From: Bettongia penicillata ogilbyi
Lineage: Eukaryota; Chordata; Mammalia; Diprotodontia; Potoroidae
Length of the DNA: 64,000 nt
Direction: 5' to 3'
NCBI GenBank assembly: GCA_023548195.1
Contig: JAJHZJ010000751.1
Coordinates: 2,112,501 to 2,176,500, forward strand
How positions within the stretch are numbered: position 1 is the stretch's first letter; the number at the start of each line of letters is the position of its first letter. The translations under genes were made by a program, and so were the position numbers. Below, one piece after another: positions 1-13,290 of this stretch. Below the pieces are notes generated by a model. The model did not search any database and was not told the DNA's origin. It worked only from the letters and a program-made list of their open reading frames with translations.

Positions 1-60
1 TTGAGGGATTAGACTAACTGGTTCTGAGGCCCCTTCCAAACTTTAGAGCTACGATCCTTA
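1..60 (+). mobile_element. SINE 3' tail (marsupial MIR/CORE-type)
   Basis: The first 60 bases read as the end of a tRNA-derived SINE: GATTAGACTAACTGGTTCTG followed by a CCCTTCCA element. The same tail motif recurs at about 6370-6410, 19140-19190 and 41865-41905. The element starts outside the window. Confidence 0.5.
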
Positions 61-2665
61 TCACCTGAGATTTCTTTTATTGTATAAGTGAATTGTTTCA
101 AATGATAGCAGTTACTGATGAAAACCACGTGTTGTGATAAATATGACGCTTCTCTCCAGAGCTCGGCATTCCCCTACTTCCTGCAGGTTTAGTACAATAT
201 TGATTGTGGTGATGACTTCTCAAATTTCCACCGTAAGTTGAGTTTTAGGTTCCTGTCATCATCGGCAGAGCTTTTCATTTGAATGCCGGAGTATTTGTTC
301 AAGACCAAAGATTTTGCATTTTTAATCTTCCATAGAACACTGGTGAATAATGGCCCCCGGCAGGAGATAATGAAATTTTCTTAATTTATATTTTCAAGCA
401 GAAGCTTCAATTGAAAATGGCGTCCTATGGCCTGGAGACATAGCTCTGGTGCGAGTTTCAGGGGAGCTGTAATAATAATGCAGTGCCATCGGTGACGGGG
501 AGTGATAGGACAGTGAAGAAGTAATTTAAGGAAGAAAAGAGAATGTACCAAAGCTTTATTGTAGCATATCTAATGATCTGCTGAAGATTCCCAATGGTTT
601 TTGGAGCATGACTGGAGAAACTAAATGTTATCTTGCCAAAACACAAGCCCCTGCTTAATCAGCAGAACAAGACTATTGATTAAAACACCTCACACAATAG
701 ATTACACATAGAATCTCATCTCCATACTTTGCACTTGGTAAAGTGTAATAATGAGTATACAATAATCAAAAGAAGAGTAAAAGCAATTTGTTGGGCATTG
801 TACAAGTCAAGATTAGAGTTGCAATAGAAACAAATTAGCATGAGAAATACTGCTCTTTTTAAAGCTGTGCACATAAGAGAAATTTACACAACACAGGGAA
901 AATGACACATGAAAAAGAAAGATTTTTTTCCCCTTCTGCCACTTTAATTTTTGCAGATCTGTGGAAATTATTGGTTGGGAGGGGGTGAGGGGCATACATT
1001 TATCTCTCCGTCGTGTAAAGAACCATTCCCGATTAGCAAATAGTTCTGCTTATGAGACATATTTAAGCATGTTAATTTAATTATTAAATTAGTTTTTAAG
1101 AATTTGCTTTCCACATACTAATTGACACCTGTGGTTTGTGAAAATGCAACCTTGTTTTGTTTTGTTTTGTTTTTATACTTCAAATGATAAAAGAAGGAGA
1201 ATGTTTGAATAGTTCAAAACCAGCCTTTAGCTTTTTATTTCCCTCACAGTGGTTAGGGACAAAAACAAAACAGATAACTTTCCACAAAATTGCTTTTGAT
1301 CTGTGCATAACTATGGTTTCTGAATAATTCATATGCTTATATGAAACATAAAATCAGCTGTTACCATGTGTCTTGTCAAAAACTCTATTTTCTTGTAATA
1401 AATTAATCTTGTTTTGTCATTGTGAATATTAAGAGTGCCCCAACTCGTACCATTGTATCTTGTAGTGTATATACTCAGATTTTCTGGAGTCATGAATAGA
1501 GGACAGATTGGTCAGCGTTCAGATTGGTTTCTGACTCTTACCAGCTGTATGTGACCCATGGTCACTGAAGGTTAAGTAATTTAACCTTTCTCTGCCCAGG
1601 AGAACTATAAATTCCTTAAGAGTTTACTGATACTCATTGGTAAACTGTCTAAGCTGATGAATTCACAGATCCAGAACAAAATAAAACAGATTTTATTATG
1701 ATCAGACTATAAACTAGATAACTACCTATGACATTGTAAAGGAGATAACTATATTTGGTAGGATATTGGACTACATTATTCTAAAGTTAGAATCCTCAAC
1801 ACTCTTGAGGTCAGATCAGCTCCTTGAGGACTTATTTCTCTTTGGCATTTCCTCAGTACCTAGCAAAAAGACTTACACATAATAGATACTTAATAAGTGA
1901 ATAAATGGTCATTAGACTACCGAATGAGTGCCATTTGATATAATGTGGTGTTCTTTAAGATTTTTTTTAAAGGTCCTTTGTCTCATTTAAGTTTTGGACA
2001 TGTACCAGCTCAATATCTTAAAGGCTTTTAGAATTAACTTTATTCCTGTAAATGTGCTGAATTTATTGTGGTTTTTTTTTTCCCTTTGTATTTCAGAAGT
2101 TAATTAGACTGTAACTTGAAGGTGTTCTGGTTCAAGATTTTTTTTTTCATCCTCTTGAGAAGACAGAATCAACTGGCCTTATTTCTGAATGGGAATTTCT
2201 CACTTCAGATTAAGTGAAAAAAATACAACTGTAGAAATGAGTAGCAAAGTATAATAATTTATGTTTGTAATTCCAAAGTAGGGCTCTTTGACCTAGATGA
2301 GAAGAGTGAAGTCTGCTTCTTCTTATTACTTCACAGTGCTCAAAGGAGATTTCTCTTTGGTGGTCATTTGCAAAACATTTTTTCCCCATTTCCCAGTTTT
2401 TCAGATATTAGATAACACTCACCTTATACTTACCACGATGATTTTATATTAGCATATCATATAAAAATAACTTTCTATTAGCATATCATACAAAAATAAC
2501 TCATCTCAACCTGACTTTTCAACTTTAAGCCATATGTGTTATTTATTTAATATATGAGGAATAGGGCATGGACCTGTGAATTCACTGATTTGGGAACCCT
2601 TTTTAGTAATGCAATGACTTTAGCAACTTCTCTATTACTTAATGTCTTAAAAAGGTGCCTTAGAA

Positions 2666-2872
2666 CAGGTGTCCAACATATGCACTGTGGGCTGTTCTAA
2701 GTATGACAGGAACCAGTTTAAAAAATAATTGAAAAATATTCAACAAAATAGATAAAAATGCAATAAAATACAGTCAATGTTAACATGAGATATTCTTAGT
2801 CAATATGCACCTATAGAGATCCTTATGTACTGTTTAATGACACTCATTTCTACTTGGGTTTGACCTTCCTGG
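2666..2872 (+). mobile_element. Non-autonomous hAT-like DNA transposon, copy 1
   Basis: Starts CAGGTGTCCAACATATG and ends GGGTTTGACCTTCCTG, degraded versions of a CAGAGGTGTCAAAC terminal inverted repeat. The inside shares AATATTCAACAAAATAGATA with the second copy at 41326-41533. The hAT assignment is inferred from the termini and recalled consensus. Confidence 0.5.
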
Positions 2873-4410
2873 CTTTGAGTTCTAACAGACTCTCTAATTT
2901 CCCTGGGATCCCATCATTAGGTAGTTATATGTCAGGTGGGACTTGAACCCAAGGCTTCCTGGTTCTGAGGACAACTCTTTATCTACTCTGCCATTCTTCC
3001 TCTCATATTTAGTATGTAGCAAGGAATAAAACCAAATTCTTATTGTAGCAGGCATAATGGTATAATAGAAAAAAAGTCATTAAAGTTGGCTATTAAATTT
3101 TTCCCATGTACAACTCATTTAAAAAAAAACAAAACTAATTATCAGATTTAAGGTACCTCAAAATTAGGATAGCTTAGATTTTACAAAAACAAATGTCTTA
3201 GTGTTTATTTTCCTGAAAGTCCAGGAAACAGCCATATCTTAAATTAACTGTTTTCCTTTCCTTGGACAGATTTAAATGGATCAGGCTCACAATATTTTTG
3301 TGTAGAATTAATTACAGCAGTTAAAACAAATGAAAAAGTTCAGGTTAATTATTAATGAAATCTTTTCTGTAATGACATATTCTTCCCCCCACCCCCCATG
3401 GCAGTAATTTTATTTCCATAATTATTTGGGTTTAGAAATCTTTATCAACTAACATTCTAGGGGAGAGTGTTGTTTTTGCCACATACATCTATTTTTGAAG
3501 TATATTTGATTAAGTAGCACAGCTGCTATTAGACTCTTTTCTTACTTAAGCTTTTCCAAAAAAAATGATAATACTAGCCATCTGTATGCCTTTGGTACAC
3601 TCAGCATTAGATCATCGCCCTTGTTTCTTATAATTCATATTGTTAGTAGAAAGCATTGCCATTATTAAGTTCATTAAACATAAATTTTATTAATAAGTTT
3701 ACATAAATTCTATTTGTCTTTTGATTTTTCATTTCTTCTTTATTGGTTAATCTTTGATACTATGGGTCCATAATCTCACTGGTGCTCCTTCACACAGCTG
3801 AGGTTACAAGCCATCTATACCTTATCTTCTCTGGTTCTTATCTGTGTACTCCTAGACACCCTTCAAAAGGGGTCCAGTCAATGTGCCACGGATCCTTTTC
3901 TGGATCTCCTCACATTATGTCTGCATATTGGCTAGTTAAGGATTTTGACCAGAACTCTGATTTCATGTTATAGGAAAAACCTTCTACCAGAAGAGATGAG
4001 CACCTTTTCACCAATAAGTGGTCTTAGAGATAATACTTATAAAAATGTGATATTTGTAAAGCACTTTGCAAACTTTAAAGCACTGTAAAAAATGCTGGTT
4101 ATTACTGTTAGAGAATCGCCTGGGAGCCTTGAGAGGTTAAATGATTTGTCCAGATTCACAATGATAGTGTATGTTCAGAGGTGGTATTGGAAACCAGACC
4201 TTTGGGCTTCTGAGCCACATATGCACGACTTCAAAATGATTCTCTGGTTAAAGTATTATGGGGGTATTGGAGATTTCGTGCTAATGAAATTATGAGTATG
4301 GGTACTCCCTCCACTGACACAGAAGCTTTCTTTTCCCCCTTATCTTAGAAGATGAGCATATGAGTTTCTTTAGCTGAGTAAAGTTAGTTCCTTGTGGCCA
4401 ATCTTTTTTA

Positions 4411-4649
4411 TTGTTCCGTCATTTCAGTATTTTCCAACTCTTTGTGATCCCTTTGGAATTTTCTTGGCAAAGATACTAGAGTGGTTTGCCATTTCCTTCT
4501 TCAGCTCATTTGACAGAGGAGGAAACTGAGGCAAACAGGATTAAGTGACTCTCCATGGGTCACACAGCCATTAAGTATCTGAGACCAGATTTGAACTCAG
4601 AGAGATGAGTCTTTCTACTTGTGTCCTGACCCTCTATCCACTACAAGTT
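4411..4649 (-). mobile_element. CORE-SINE with RTE-type tail (MAR1-like), minus strand
   Basis: Reads in reverse as a tRNA-derived SINE. The + strand shows the tail ACTCTTTGTGATCCC, then CTTGGCAAAGATACTAGAGT and GGTTTGCCATTTCCTTC, the core GAGGAAACTGAGGCAAACAG, and the tRNA-like head ending CTCTATCCACTAC. I recognise this composite as a marsupial MAR1-type SINE; the name is from recall. Confidence 0.65.
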
Positions 4650-7269
4650 TTCTCTGAACCTAGATAAGCTAGTCCTCAGATGAAAGACACAAATATACTT
4701 AGGTAGAAACTCAAGACTTTTTGGAGAATTCAGGAAAGTGAAATATGATAAGACAAGGAAATGTTTGGAAAGTTAGGTGGTTTATTAAATTTTGAATTTT
4801 CAGAGAGAAAGAGAAGAAAGTAGGAGGCCCATATGGAATTCTTTGTTTTTAAGTATATTATTTTAATCATAATGTATCTAAAACATTGATACAAAGAAAT
4901 TTACATGGGGGAATTAAAAAAACATTCATTTTTTTCCTTTGTGTAATTTTTTCTGTTTTATCTGAACAATGATGTATCTACATAGACATGTAGGGTAGTT
5001 ATACTGACAGATACTCTGTTTCCATGGAAAGATTATGGATATTGCCTACATAAACTTAAAGATGACTTCTGAATATCCAAGACAGAACCAACATACCCAA
5101 AACACAACTCATTCTCCTTTGTACTTGACTATTTTGTTTGATAATCTCAGAGTAGAAAAGACCTCACAGCCTGGTTAGTTCAACCAGCACCTAAAAAACA
5201 TCCATTCTACAAAATGCCTGTTAAATAATTATCCAACTTTTGCTTCAAGACCTTTAATCCTTCCACATATGCTATAGTTACATGGCTGACTTAGTGATGT
5301 TTTCTAAATGTATAAGATTTTTCTTAAAATAGCAAAGAATAAGTCATTGAGTTCTCCTACCTATAGGAAAGTCACTTAATCATTCAGTCCCCTCATCTAT
5401 TTAGAGGGAAAAATAAGTAGGCAGGAGAGAGGAATAACAGGACTGGACCAGAAACCTCTGGGGTCCCATCTTGCTCTACATTTATAATTCTATGATGTTA
5501 TGGATCAGTAGCATTAAGTGGGCCAATGATCTTTTAAGGGAAGTTGGTATGTAAGTTTGACCTTACTTTCCTTCTGTTTCGTGCAGTGTGTATGTGTGTG
5601 TGTGAATATAGATCTGGATTCCTACTTTTCTCCAGCCAACCTTGTTGATATGAGCTACATTAGACCTTAAAAACATGTATGTGGCTGCCATTTAAAATGA
5701 CCAGAACCCAAATTTTTACCACCATCCTTATTTCCTTACTTCACTTACGCAGCACACAGACACTTTTTCCTCCAAAAGGGAAATCAAATAGAAACAGATA
5801 ATTGCTTTAGGAATTTTTTTTTTAAAAAAAGACATTTCAAACAAATTCAGTGTCATTACATTCCTATTATTCACATGTTCAAAATTAGTATACCAGTGAT
5901 ACATTTATGAGGTCATAGTTTATAAGTTAATCAAAATAAAATTGTCATTAATAATTGTGGTCTTGAGTAATATCCATTATAATAAATTTGAATAATAGTA
6001 CAAGACTTCCACTTCAAGGTCAACATATTACACTTTGACCTATATTACTCTTTGAAATTTTTGTCCCTTTAAAATTTAAAAGCTAATTCAGATTTTGTGA
6101 TCCTTCCAAGGAACCAAGACAGATCTGATCTGAGACTGTAGTTCAATTATTACAGAGGTCATTACCCCTTTCTGTTTTCCGTCTAAAAAAAATTCTCTGT
6201 AATTTTTGTAGTAATAAATATTTCTTCCTTTTCTTCTCAATGCTTGTCCATTATTGATAGTGCCAAACAAAGCCAGATAAATATTCTGAATACTCCGCTT
6301 AGTATCTGTTTAACCTTGTACATGTTATTTAACATCTCAGAGATTCAGTTTCCTCATCTGTAAAATGAAAGGGGTTGGATTCGACCTACCTGGTACTTTC
6401 TGCCTCTTAATTTATGAGCCTATTAGTTATTTTTTTTTCAGGAGCCAGCAATTTAGCAGTGAACTAATCATTCTGGGGATTCTGGGATTTTAATTCTTGA
6501 CCCTACCACTAACCAGCTCCTAGGACCTTATTTGATTCTTTGGATTTTTGTCTCCTAATCTCTTCTATTTCGATTCTGGAATACATGATCTTTGTCATAG
6601 AACCCCTCCAAAAGTGAATAACATTGATGTAGATGAATCGAAAGGACATAGAGCTATATAGAGACTACTTTACAGATGTTGAATATATATTATTTTGCTC
6701 AATCAAGACATAGTCTACCTACTCTAACTTAGAGAAAGTGTGTGTGTGTGTGTGTGTAGGACTAATGCAGCATTTTAATTTGGTATGGCAAGATAGGTTA
6801 TTCCAGGAATTATTAAATCATAACTTCTCATCTCCATCCTCTTATATCAATTTATCCAGAAGACTTTGTAAATTTATCTTAGCATTATGGATAGGGAAGG
6901 ACATTTGGACAGAATGTGTATCCCATTGGCCTGTGATTTTGTATTTAAGAGTGTGGAAAATACCTGTGATAGAGAAATCACCTTGCGAGTTGCCAGACTT
7001 GCAAATGACCAAACAATTGCTTTTATGGCTATATTTATTTTCTTTTATGGGCAGCCTGGCTAGTGGATGGAGTGTTGGGCTAATAACAAGACCAAGATCT
7101 TGCCCCTGATGCTTACTAGCTTTGTGACTGTGGCCAAGTAGCTTCACATATGTGCTTCATGGAACTCCCTAGTAAATTATCAGTGGTTTTTAGAGGGAAT
7201 TACTGAATATTTCCCTCATGTTTGCTAATACCTTCAAGAATACTACTAGGATTTTGTTTCCATTTCTAA

Positions 7270-7437
7270 TCTCTCTGTCTCCTTTCTCCCTCTCTCCCTC
7301 TCTCGCTCTCTCGCTCTCTCTCGTTCTCTGTCTCTCTCCTCTCTCCTCTCTCTGTCTTTTTCTCCTCCCTTCCTATACCTTCCTCCTTTCCTCTTTACCC
7401 TTTTCTCCTCCCTCCTCCTACCTTCCCTCATTTCAGG
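7270..7437 (+). repeat. CT-rich low-complexity tract
   Basis: Pyrimidine-rich tract (TCTC, TCTCGC, CCTTCC units) about 330 nt upstream of the lectin exon. It produces Ser/Leu and Arg/Glu ORFs on opposite strands that are not genes. Confidence 0.9.
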
Positions 7438-7767
7438 GTTAAAAAATTGTATTTCTGTTTTGTGTTTTACACTTTATATCATATTTTAAACAACTGAATG
7501 GCATAGATATAAAATTTTAATAAAAATGACTTATGTCATGAAAGATTATTTTCTCTGTTATAGCTGCAATCTCTAATAAAGCCTGGATTCATACTTATTA
7601 TGAAATCAGATAGCCATGAATTGAAATTTATTATCCTGATGCACATGATTTATGAGCTTCAGTTGATCTAATATTGGTTGATTTTGTTGCTTCATTGAGT
7701 TGATAACAAATTACAAGTTCAGATTCCAGTTTAAATGAATGACCTTTCCTTTTTGTTCCCATTACAG

Positions 7768-7877
7768 GTGTAACAACCGAACCCAATGCATAGTAGTGAC
7801 TGGGTCAGATGTATTTCCTGACCCTTGTCCTGGAACATACAAATACCTTGAAGTCCAATATGAATGTGTCCCTTATA
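7768..7877 (+). CDS. ADGRL2: ADGRL2 exon: C-terminal part of SUEL/rhamnose-binding lectin domain
   Basis: This 110-nt exon is preceded by a pyrimidine tract and ATTACAG, and followed by GTAAGT. The first base completes a codon begun in an upstream exon outside the window. The rest reads CNNRTQC, then [20 protein letters not shown], ending YECVPY plus one base. These are the conserved second half of the galactose/rhamnose-binding lectin fold, with the family's [10 protein letters not shown] motif, four cysteines and an NRT glycosylation sequon. The lectin domain sits at the extracellular N-terminus and in this family binds teneurins. The exon ends in phase 1, so it can splice either to the 15-nt microexon (Y-K-VEQK) or straight to the olfactomedin exon (Y-I-FVC). 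A CT-rich tract lies about 330 nt upstream. Confidence 0.96.
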
Positions 7878-10800
7878 GTAAGTATAAACGTTTTGTTCTT
7901 GTCCACTTCCTCTAACCTTTGCAATTGATGCTGGAACACAACTCCATAAAAGAGAAGCATACGTTTATGGCCTCCAGAACCATTATGCATGCAAAGCACT
8001 TACAGACTAGGGCCTCCAATTAGCTTCACCAAGTGTGGAAGGAAGCCATAATGTGACGCTGGCCAAGTGTCTGTCTGTGTTCTTAAGTGTTTGGCTTTTA
8101 AGGCTAGTGTTTTTCCAGAAAACAAACTTGAATTAGCTATTCAATAGGCCAGATAGAAATTTGTACTTTTGCCCAATACCAGTTGCTGACAAATTGGTTT
8201 GGCTCACAGCTTTCTAAAGAAGGAATTGACTTCAATTTTAATCCCGAGTCCCTTGAAAGACAACCTGCTGCTGTGGTTACTTGGGTACATGGTGAAAGTC
8301 ACCATCAAGGATATGGAGGCAGCTGCTTTCTTCTTCTCCTCTCAGTTGTGTTGAAGGAAGTCTTCTTTGCCTGATTCAGCAGCAGATTTGTCCATGCCAC
8401 TCATCAGAGCCAACACAAATTAAACACATCGAACAAAATTGTAGATAAGTCCCTGTTATTAGTAGCATCTTAGAAAAGAACATACATATTTTTAAAAGAA
8501 TGGCATTTCTAATAACCAGAATTTACATTTTAGAATCCCCTTTTATTTATTTAACATTCATTCAGCCATACCATTTGGATCAACTTGAAAGCATAAATGT
8601 AACTTTTTTTGTGTGTGTATGTGTGTGACACCATTTTGTTTCATTTCCTGTAATTACTTCTTGTCATTTTGAAAGGACAGGTGAATAGCCTAGAAGCCAA
8701 GAGTCCATCGGAAGGCAGAGTTTTTTGTCAGTACTCATCCCTAATATAAGCATCTTTACTCGTGAATAAAATCTAATTTGGAGGCCTACTGAAATCACAG
8801 CATTTACAGACTTAGAAAGCAAAAGAATGAGTTCTGGCATGAGACTCATCATGTTCAGACTGCCAGTGAAGGTGGTTATTCTCTCAACATGTTTAAAAAT
8901 GAAAAAGTTCGAAGACCTCCCGCCAAAGTGCTTTCTACTATTAAATTGATTTAGGGTTATGGAGTATCAGTTAAAGGCCAAACACAGATCATCTTTTGGG
9001 TTTTATTCGTGCTGTGTGTTCCCGTGTTACTGTAAAATGGATGCTTTTTTGTGTGCTTTTCCTTTTTTTCCCCCTGTACCATTTGTAGGATCGGAAGCCT
9101 ACTGTGAACACTGATGTTAGCTCCATTTCCCCTGTGCGTAATATCGGTGGCTTACATAATCATTCTCTTTTTGCCACCAGAGGAACTGTGTTGTTTGGAG
9201 CTAACCAAAATTATTCTGTTCCGCAAAGTCGCTTTTACTTGAATTTAGCATGGTTTCAGTCCTCCAATTAAAAAAGGGATACACATCCTGACCCTAACAA
9301 TGGAATGAGTCAGAGCTGCCAAGAGTTGAGTCTCCCTGGAGCCAGTCTTTGTAACCCAGGCCATAGACCAAGGACAGTATTATGTACATATTATTTTCAG
9401 ACTTCAGTAATTTCTCATGCTGTTTGAGAGGGGGAAAAGTTTGGATATCTCCTCATCATTCTAACTTTCAGAAATTTTACCTTTTCAGCTGTTCAGAAGT
9501 CTAGTCCATTGTGTGTGAGCACTAAACTCTAACCCAGAACCAGATTCAGAAAAGTATTTGTTCTCTCTACTGGTAATTCAGTTTACCTTCGCTTCCTAGA
9601 TGTTGGCACGAGGCAGCAATGGGTCTGTGGCTTTTCTTTCCGTCCTAATGACACATTAAGAGAATAAAATTGTCCTATGTAGTGGTGCCACACAGATTCA
9701 TTTGTACAAATTTTCCTAAGGGCTGAAAAAACTCTTTACCTGTTAGACGGCTCTTTTAAAATCATTCTTGAAAGCATTTCAAATGCCATGATTTCCGTCA
9801 TCTTCTCTCCATGCTACATTTAAAAAAAAGTTTCATTTACCATGTTCTCTATTATCTCTCTCCTCTACCTGCTTCTGTTTTTAGGGTCTGGCTTTCACAT
9901 GTTTTCTCCTTCCATTATGTTTCTTCTTCATGGTCAAGTGGAATTTGCATGCCTCTTTCTACAGTTTACTGATTGGATGGAAATGATATCATCATTAAAT
10001 AACATTTGGGGAGGATAATCTTTTGTCACATGGTACTATGTCAGTAACTGTTCAAAACAAATTCTCCAGGAACTTAAACATCCTAAAATGTGGTTTTTCT
10101 TCCTCCACATATAACATCAAAAAATATCAGTATTCATGGAAAATTTTAGATATAAATAAATGAATTAAGGGGAAACTATTAACAGTATTATTTCAGTCCT
10201 TTAGCATGTACTGATACACACATATATAAATGTTATATGTACTAAGTATCTCATGTAATGATTGAACAAGTACATACACATGTATATACACAGACTTTTA
10301 ATCATTGTTGGAAGTAGTGAACATGCATGGAGATACATATGCATGTGTTGATGTGTACGTAGTTCTGTATGTAATATCTGAACGCTTCACATATAATTAA
10401 ATAATAATGTACACATACATGCATAAGACTCTTGAGCATCACTGGAAGTGCTGAGAGTTCATCTTGCTCTTTCCCACGATCCCCTGAACAAATTTAAGAT
10501 ATTCTAGAAAGGCTTGATAAATGAAGCCTCCAGCTGTCATTTTAACCCTCCAGGTCTCAACACTTTTTTGGTATCATTTCTTTTTTTCTGTAAATAAGTT
10601 TATTTCTAATTATCTTCTCATGAGAAATTTTACCACATAGTATTGCTACAAGTTTCACATCATGATAAAAATATTAATAACCAGACAAATGTCTTGAAGA
10701 TGATTCAGAATAAAATGTGTTTTGTGTTACTATAGGTAGAGTCTGTTTGCATACGTATATGTGCACACACATGTTTGTGATGTGTATGTATGATGTATGT

Positions 10801-11863
10801 GCCTCATTTTCTCTGAGGCCATTTTTTCCCCCTGCCTATACATGCAATCCTCTATGACAATGGTAGGTAATGTATATTTTATTTGTTCTACAGACATGCA
10901 AACGGACTTGGCAGATTTTGTACAACTAACTACCCAGCCTTGGGGAAAGAAAGCCAATTCCATTAATTAGGTTACTCTGTTAGGAGAGTAGCCTGGAAAT
11001 TTTCTTGAAATGGAAAAATAAGAATTTTGAGGTTGCGTGTGTAGGTATATGTAGATACCAACACACACATATAAGACTGGATTAGCATGCTTCTTCTTTA
11101 AGTTTATATGGGTTGAAGTTTTAAGCATTTAAAAATAGTCCGAATGATTCCCCAAATAGTATCAGTTATCCTTAAAGTCTGGGTATCGCTGCTCAGTTTT
11201 TATCAAGACAACATATTCAGTAATACTTAAATTCAGTCACAAAGAAACAAATAGCTTCCTACCTGGTTTTGTCCCCTTTCACCGTACAGCAGGCTAATAC
11301 TTTGAATAACCGAAATCAGCTTATTGCAATGAATGCAAAATGTTAAACTGTATATTTCTGCTTAAACTTTTAACGCAATTTAGATAAATTATATATGTAT
11401 ATATGTACATATATGTCTATTACATTTTAATTTCCATTCATATTGATGGAATTTATAACATTTGTTTGATGACTGTAACCATCTACCACCCCAAATCATA
11501 TGTGTCTGTAATGCAGACAGAAAACTAACGATTTCAGTTCTCCTTGTCATTCTATCACTCCCCTACCATTATTGATTCCAAGCAGGTACAATATTGCTCT
11601 TCATTGAGAAATAGGTTCATATATAATGTGCACAGAAGGAAATCATCTGCAAGTCATTAACTCCGAATTGCAGAGAGCCCCAAACTGTCTATTTACTTGA
11701 ATAAATCTAGAATTAGAAATTAGAGAGAAATAAGTATGTTACCTGAAGATATCAGTGTGCCTGGTATAGTAAGTGCTTATTAAACCGGTTGACCTTAGCA
11801 AAGGTAGAGGGGGTGAGGTGCCACTTATTTGTCTAAAACTATTTCTCTATGAAACTTTCTACA

Positions 11864-11886
11864 ACCCCCCCCCCCCAAAAAAAAAA
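11864..11886 (+). repeat. Homopolymer C run followed by A run
   Basis: About a dozen C followed by about ten A; the exact length is uncertain in any assembly at such runs. Confidence 0.8.
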
Positions 11887-12838
11887 GCCCAACAATAGTA
11901 ACAGCCGGTAGCAGCAGTAATAGCAAACAAGAGCTGGTCAGCATGTAGCTTTGAGCAGATAGGCTGTCAATATCATAGGTAATGCCCATATGGTTGGGCA
12001 CTGCTGTTATCAAACAAGGCTGGAAAAATCCTCATGCATCTGATGGTTTTATGAAACTCAGGCAACATACTTCAAAGTCTCCTAAAATGTAATAATTTTT
12101 TTTAATTGCTGATAACTATGAGACTTCAGCCACAGAATTCTTATGTAACTTGCTTCATGTAACAATATAATTATTTTTAATTTGTTGGAGGGGGGTCGGG
12201 GGGGTGTGGGGCTTAGATGGAGGGAAATTGTTCTTGTAATATAACTATTAATCAGGTTTGTTTTATGGAGTATGTAGAGTGGGGAGGTGGGGTTTGGGAT
12301 TTTCCTTGGATGCTTTATGTGGTGATTTCTGCATGCCAGCTTGCTGTACTGTAGTGAATTTGATGATAAGAGACTGTCTTAATAAGCTAACCAATACTTT
12401 TCTTTCTCCCTTTTCTTCCTTGCCTACTGTGCTTGCTTTTCTCTTGTATGTATTTTGCTTACAATTTTTCTAAGCTTAGTTTTTAAGTATTAGATTTAGA
12501 TTATATAGAATTTATTAAGGGCTTCTGGGTAAACTAGCTGCAAGGGTTGGGGGGAGGGAACACAATTAAGTAGAATTTTAACAGAGTGGAAGATCTGAAA
12601 CTAGAGGAAGTTAGTCACTTATTTAGCCCACAAGTCCACATAATCTAACCTAACGATGCTGGGATAAAAATGTGGTCTTATCAGTATTTATGAAAATTTG
12701 AATTGAACATCAAAATATTTGGGGGGTTTTTAAATAAAGTGGCCAATACCTTCCTACTGTCCCTCTCACCTTTTAATAAAAATCAATATTGATTGAGCAT
12801 AAGGGTGATAGACCAATGTGGAAAAAATAAAGCTAAAT

Positions 12839-12912
12839 CTGTGTGTGTGTGTGTGCATGCACATGTGAGTGGGTGTGGGTGTGTGTGTGAGTGTATGTGT
12901 ATGTGTGTGTAG
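12839..12912 (+). repeat. (GT)n microsatellite, interrupted
   Basis: GT dinucleotides with GCATGCACA and GGGTGTGGG interruptions. The minus-strand (CA) reading yields a His/Thr ORF of no significance. Confidence 0.9.
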
Positions 12913-13290
12913 TGCATGCCTATATAAGATGGCACTTGGTGAGATTATTGAGTGACATTGGGGAGGGGAGAGTATGTATACCATGCATTAGTGAAAGCTT
13001 TCATTATTTATTTAGGTACACTAAGTGAAGCAACATGCCACCATATCTGTATTGCCTCTTTAATCTACTAAAATGATTGATCCATGTTCATTTATGTAAC
13101 TTTAGAATCTTTCTCTTGCTAGGTTTTCCTGTTGTCTGTTTCTCTTTATCCAAAGTAGAACAGCTCATTCTTCCTATATTTAGCATCTATTACTAATTCA
13201 GTCTTAAGACTAATAGTCAATTTATGTTAATCTTTTTTCTTTTCTCCTTGCACTCTTTTTTTTTATTTTTTCTTCCCGATGCTAAAATAG

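Larger units (their letters stand above)
1..7767 (+). other. ADGRL2: Intron (3' part) upstream of the lectin exon
   Basis: No coding exon was found; the preceding lectin exon is outside the window. Contents on reading: SINE 3' tail 1-60 (+); L2-type 3' end about 1800-1915 (+); hAT-like element 2666-2872; CORE-SINE-like piece about 2880-3000 (-); MIR-like 4030-4220 (-); SINE with RTE-type tail 4411-4649 (-); possible CR1/L3 3' fragment about 5140-5290; SINE about 6280-6420 (+) and 7045-7160 (+); a short (TG)n at 6738-6758; a CT-rich tract 7270-7437. The stretch about 120-650 is free of recognisable repeats and has balanced base composition. Repeat borders are by eye. Confidence 0.7.
7878..13290 (+). 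other. ADGRL2: Intron between lectin exon and KVEQK microexon (5.4 kb)
   Basis: No supported gene. This intron is unusually poor in recognisable transposons. It holds a mostly unique block at about 8030-9330, an AT-rich, TA/CA/TG-alternating stretch at about 10200-10440 that includes two TGCATG hexamers (10324-10329 and 10340-10345), a run of C followed by A at 11864-11886, and a (GT)n array at 12839-12912. The last 60 nt form the T-rich acceptor tract of the microexon. Small ORFs here lie in (CA)n or have no family resemblance. Confidence 0.7.

Noticed and set aside
7218..7442. Ser/Leu-rich and Arg/Glu-rich ORFs upstream of the lectin exon
   Set aside because: Same cause: a CT-rich low-complexity tract.
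1..7767. Search for the preceding lectin exon or signal-peptide exon
   Set aside because: No stretch reads as the early SUEL lectin (no conserved Cys-rich frame with splice sites), so that exon lies upstream of the window.
12766..12984. His/Thr-rich minus-strand ORF
   Set aside because: Product of the (GT)n microsatellite.
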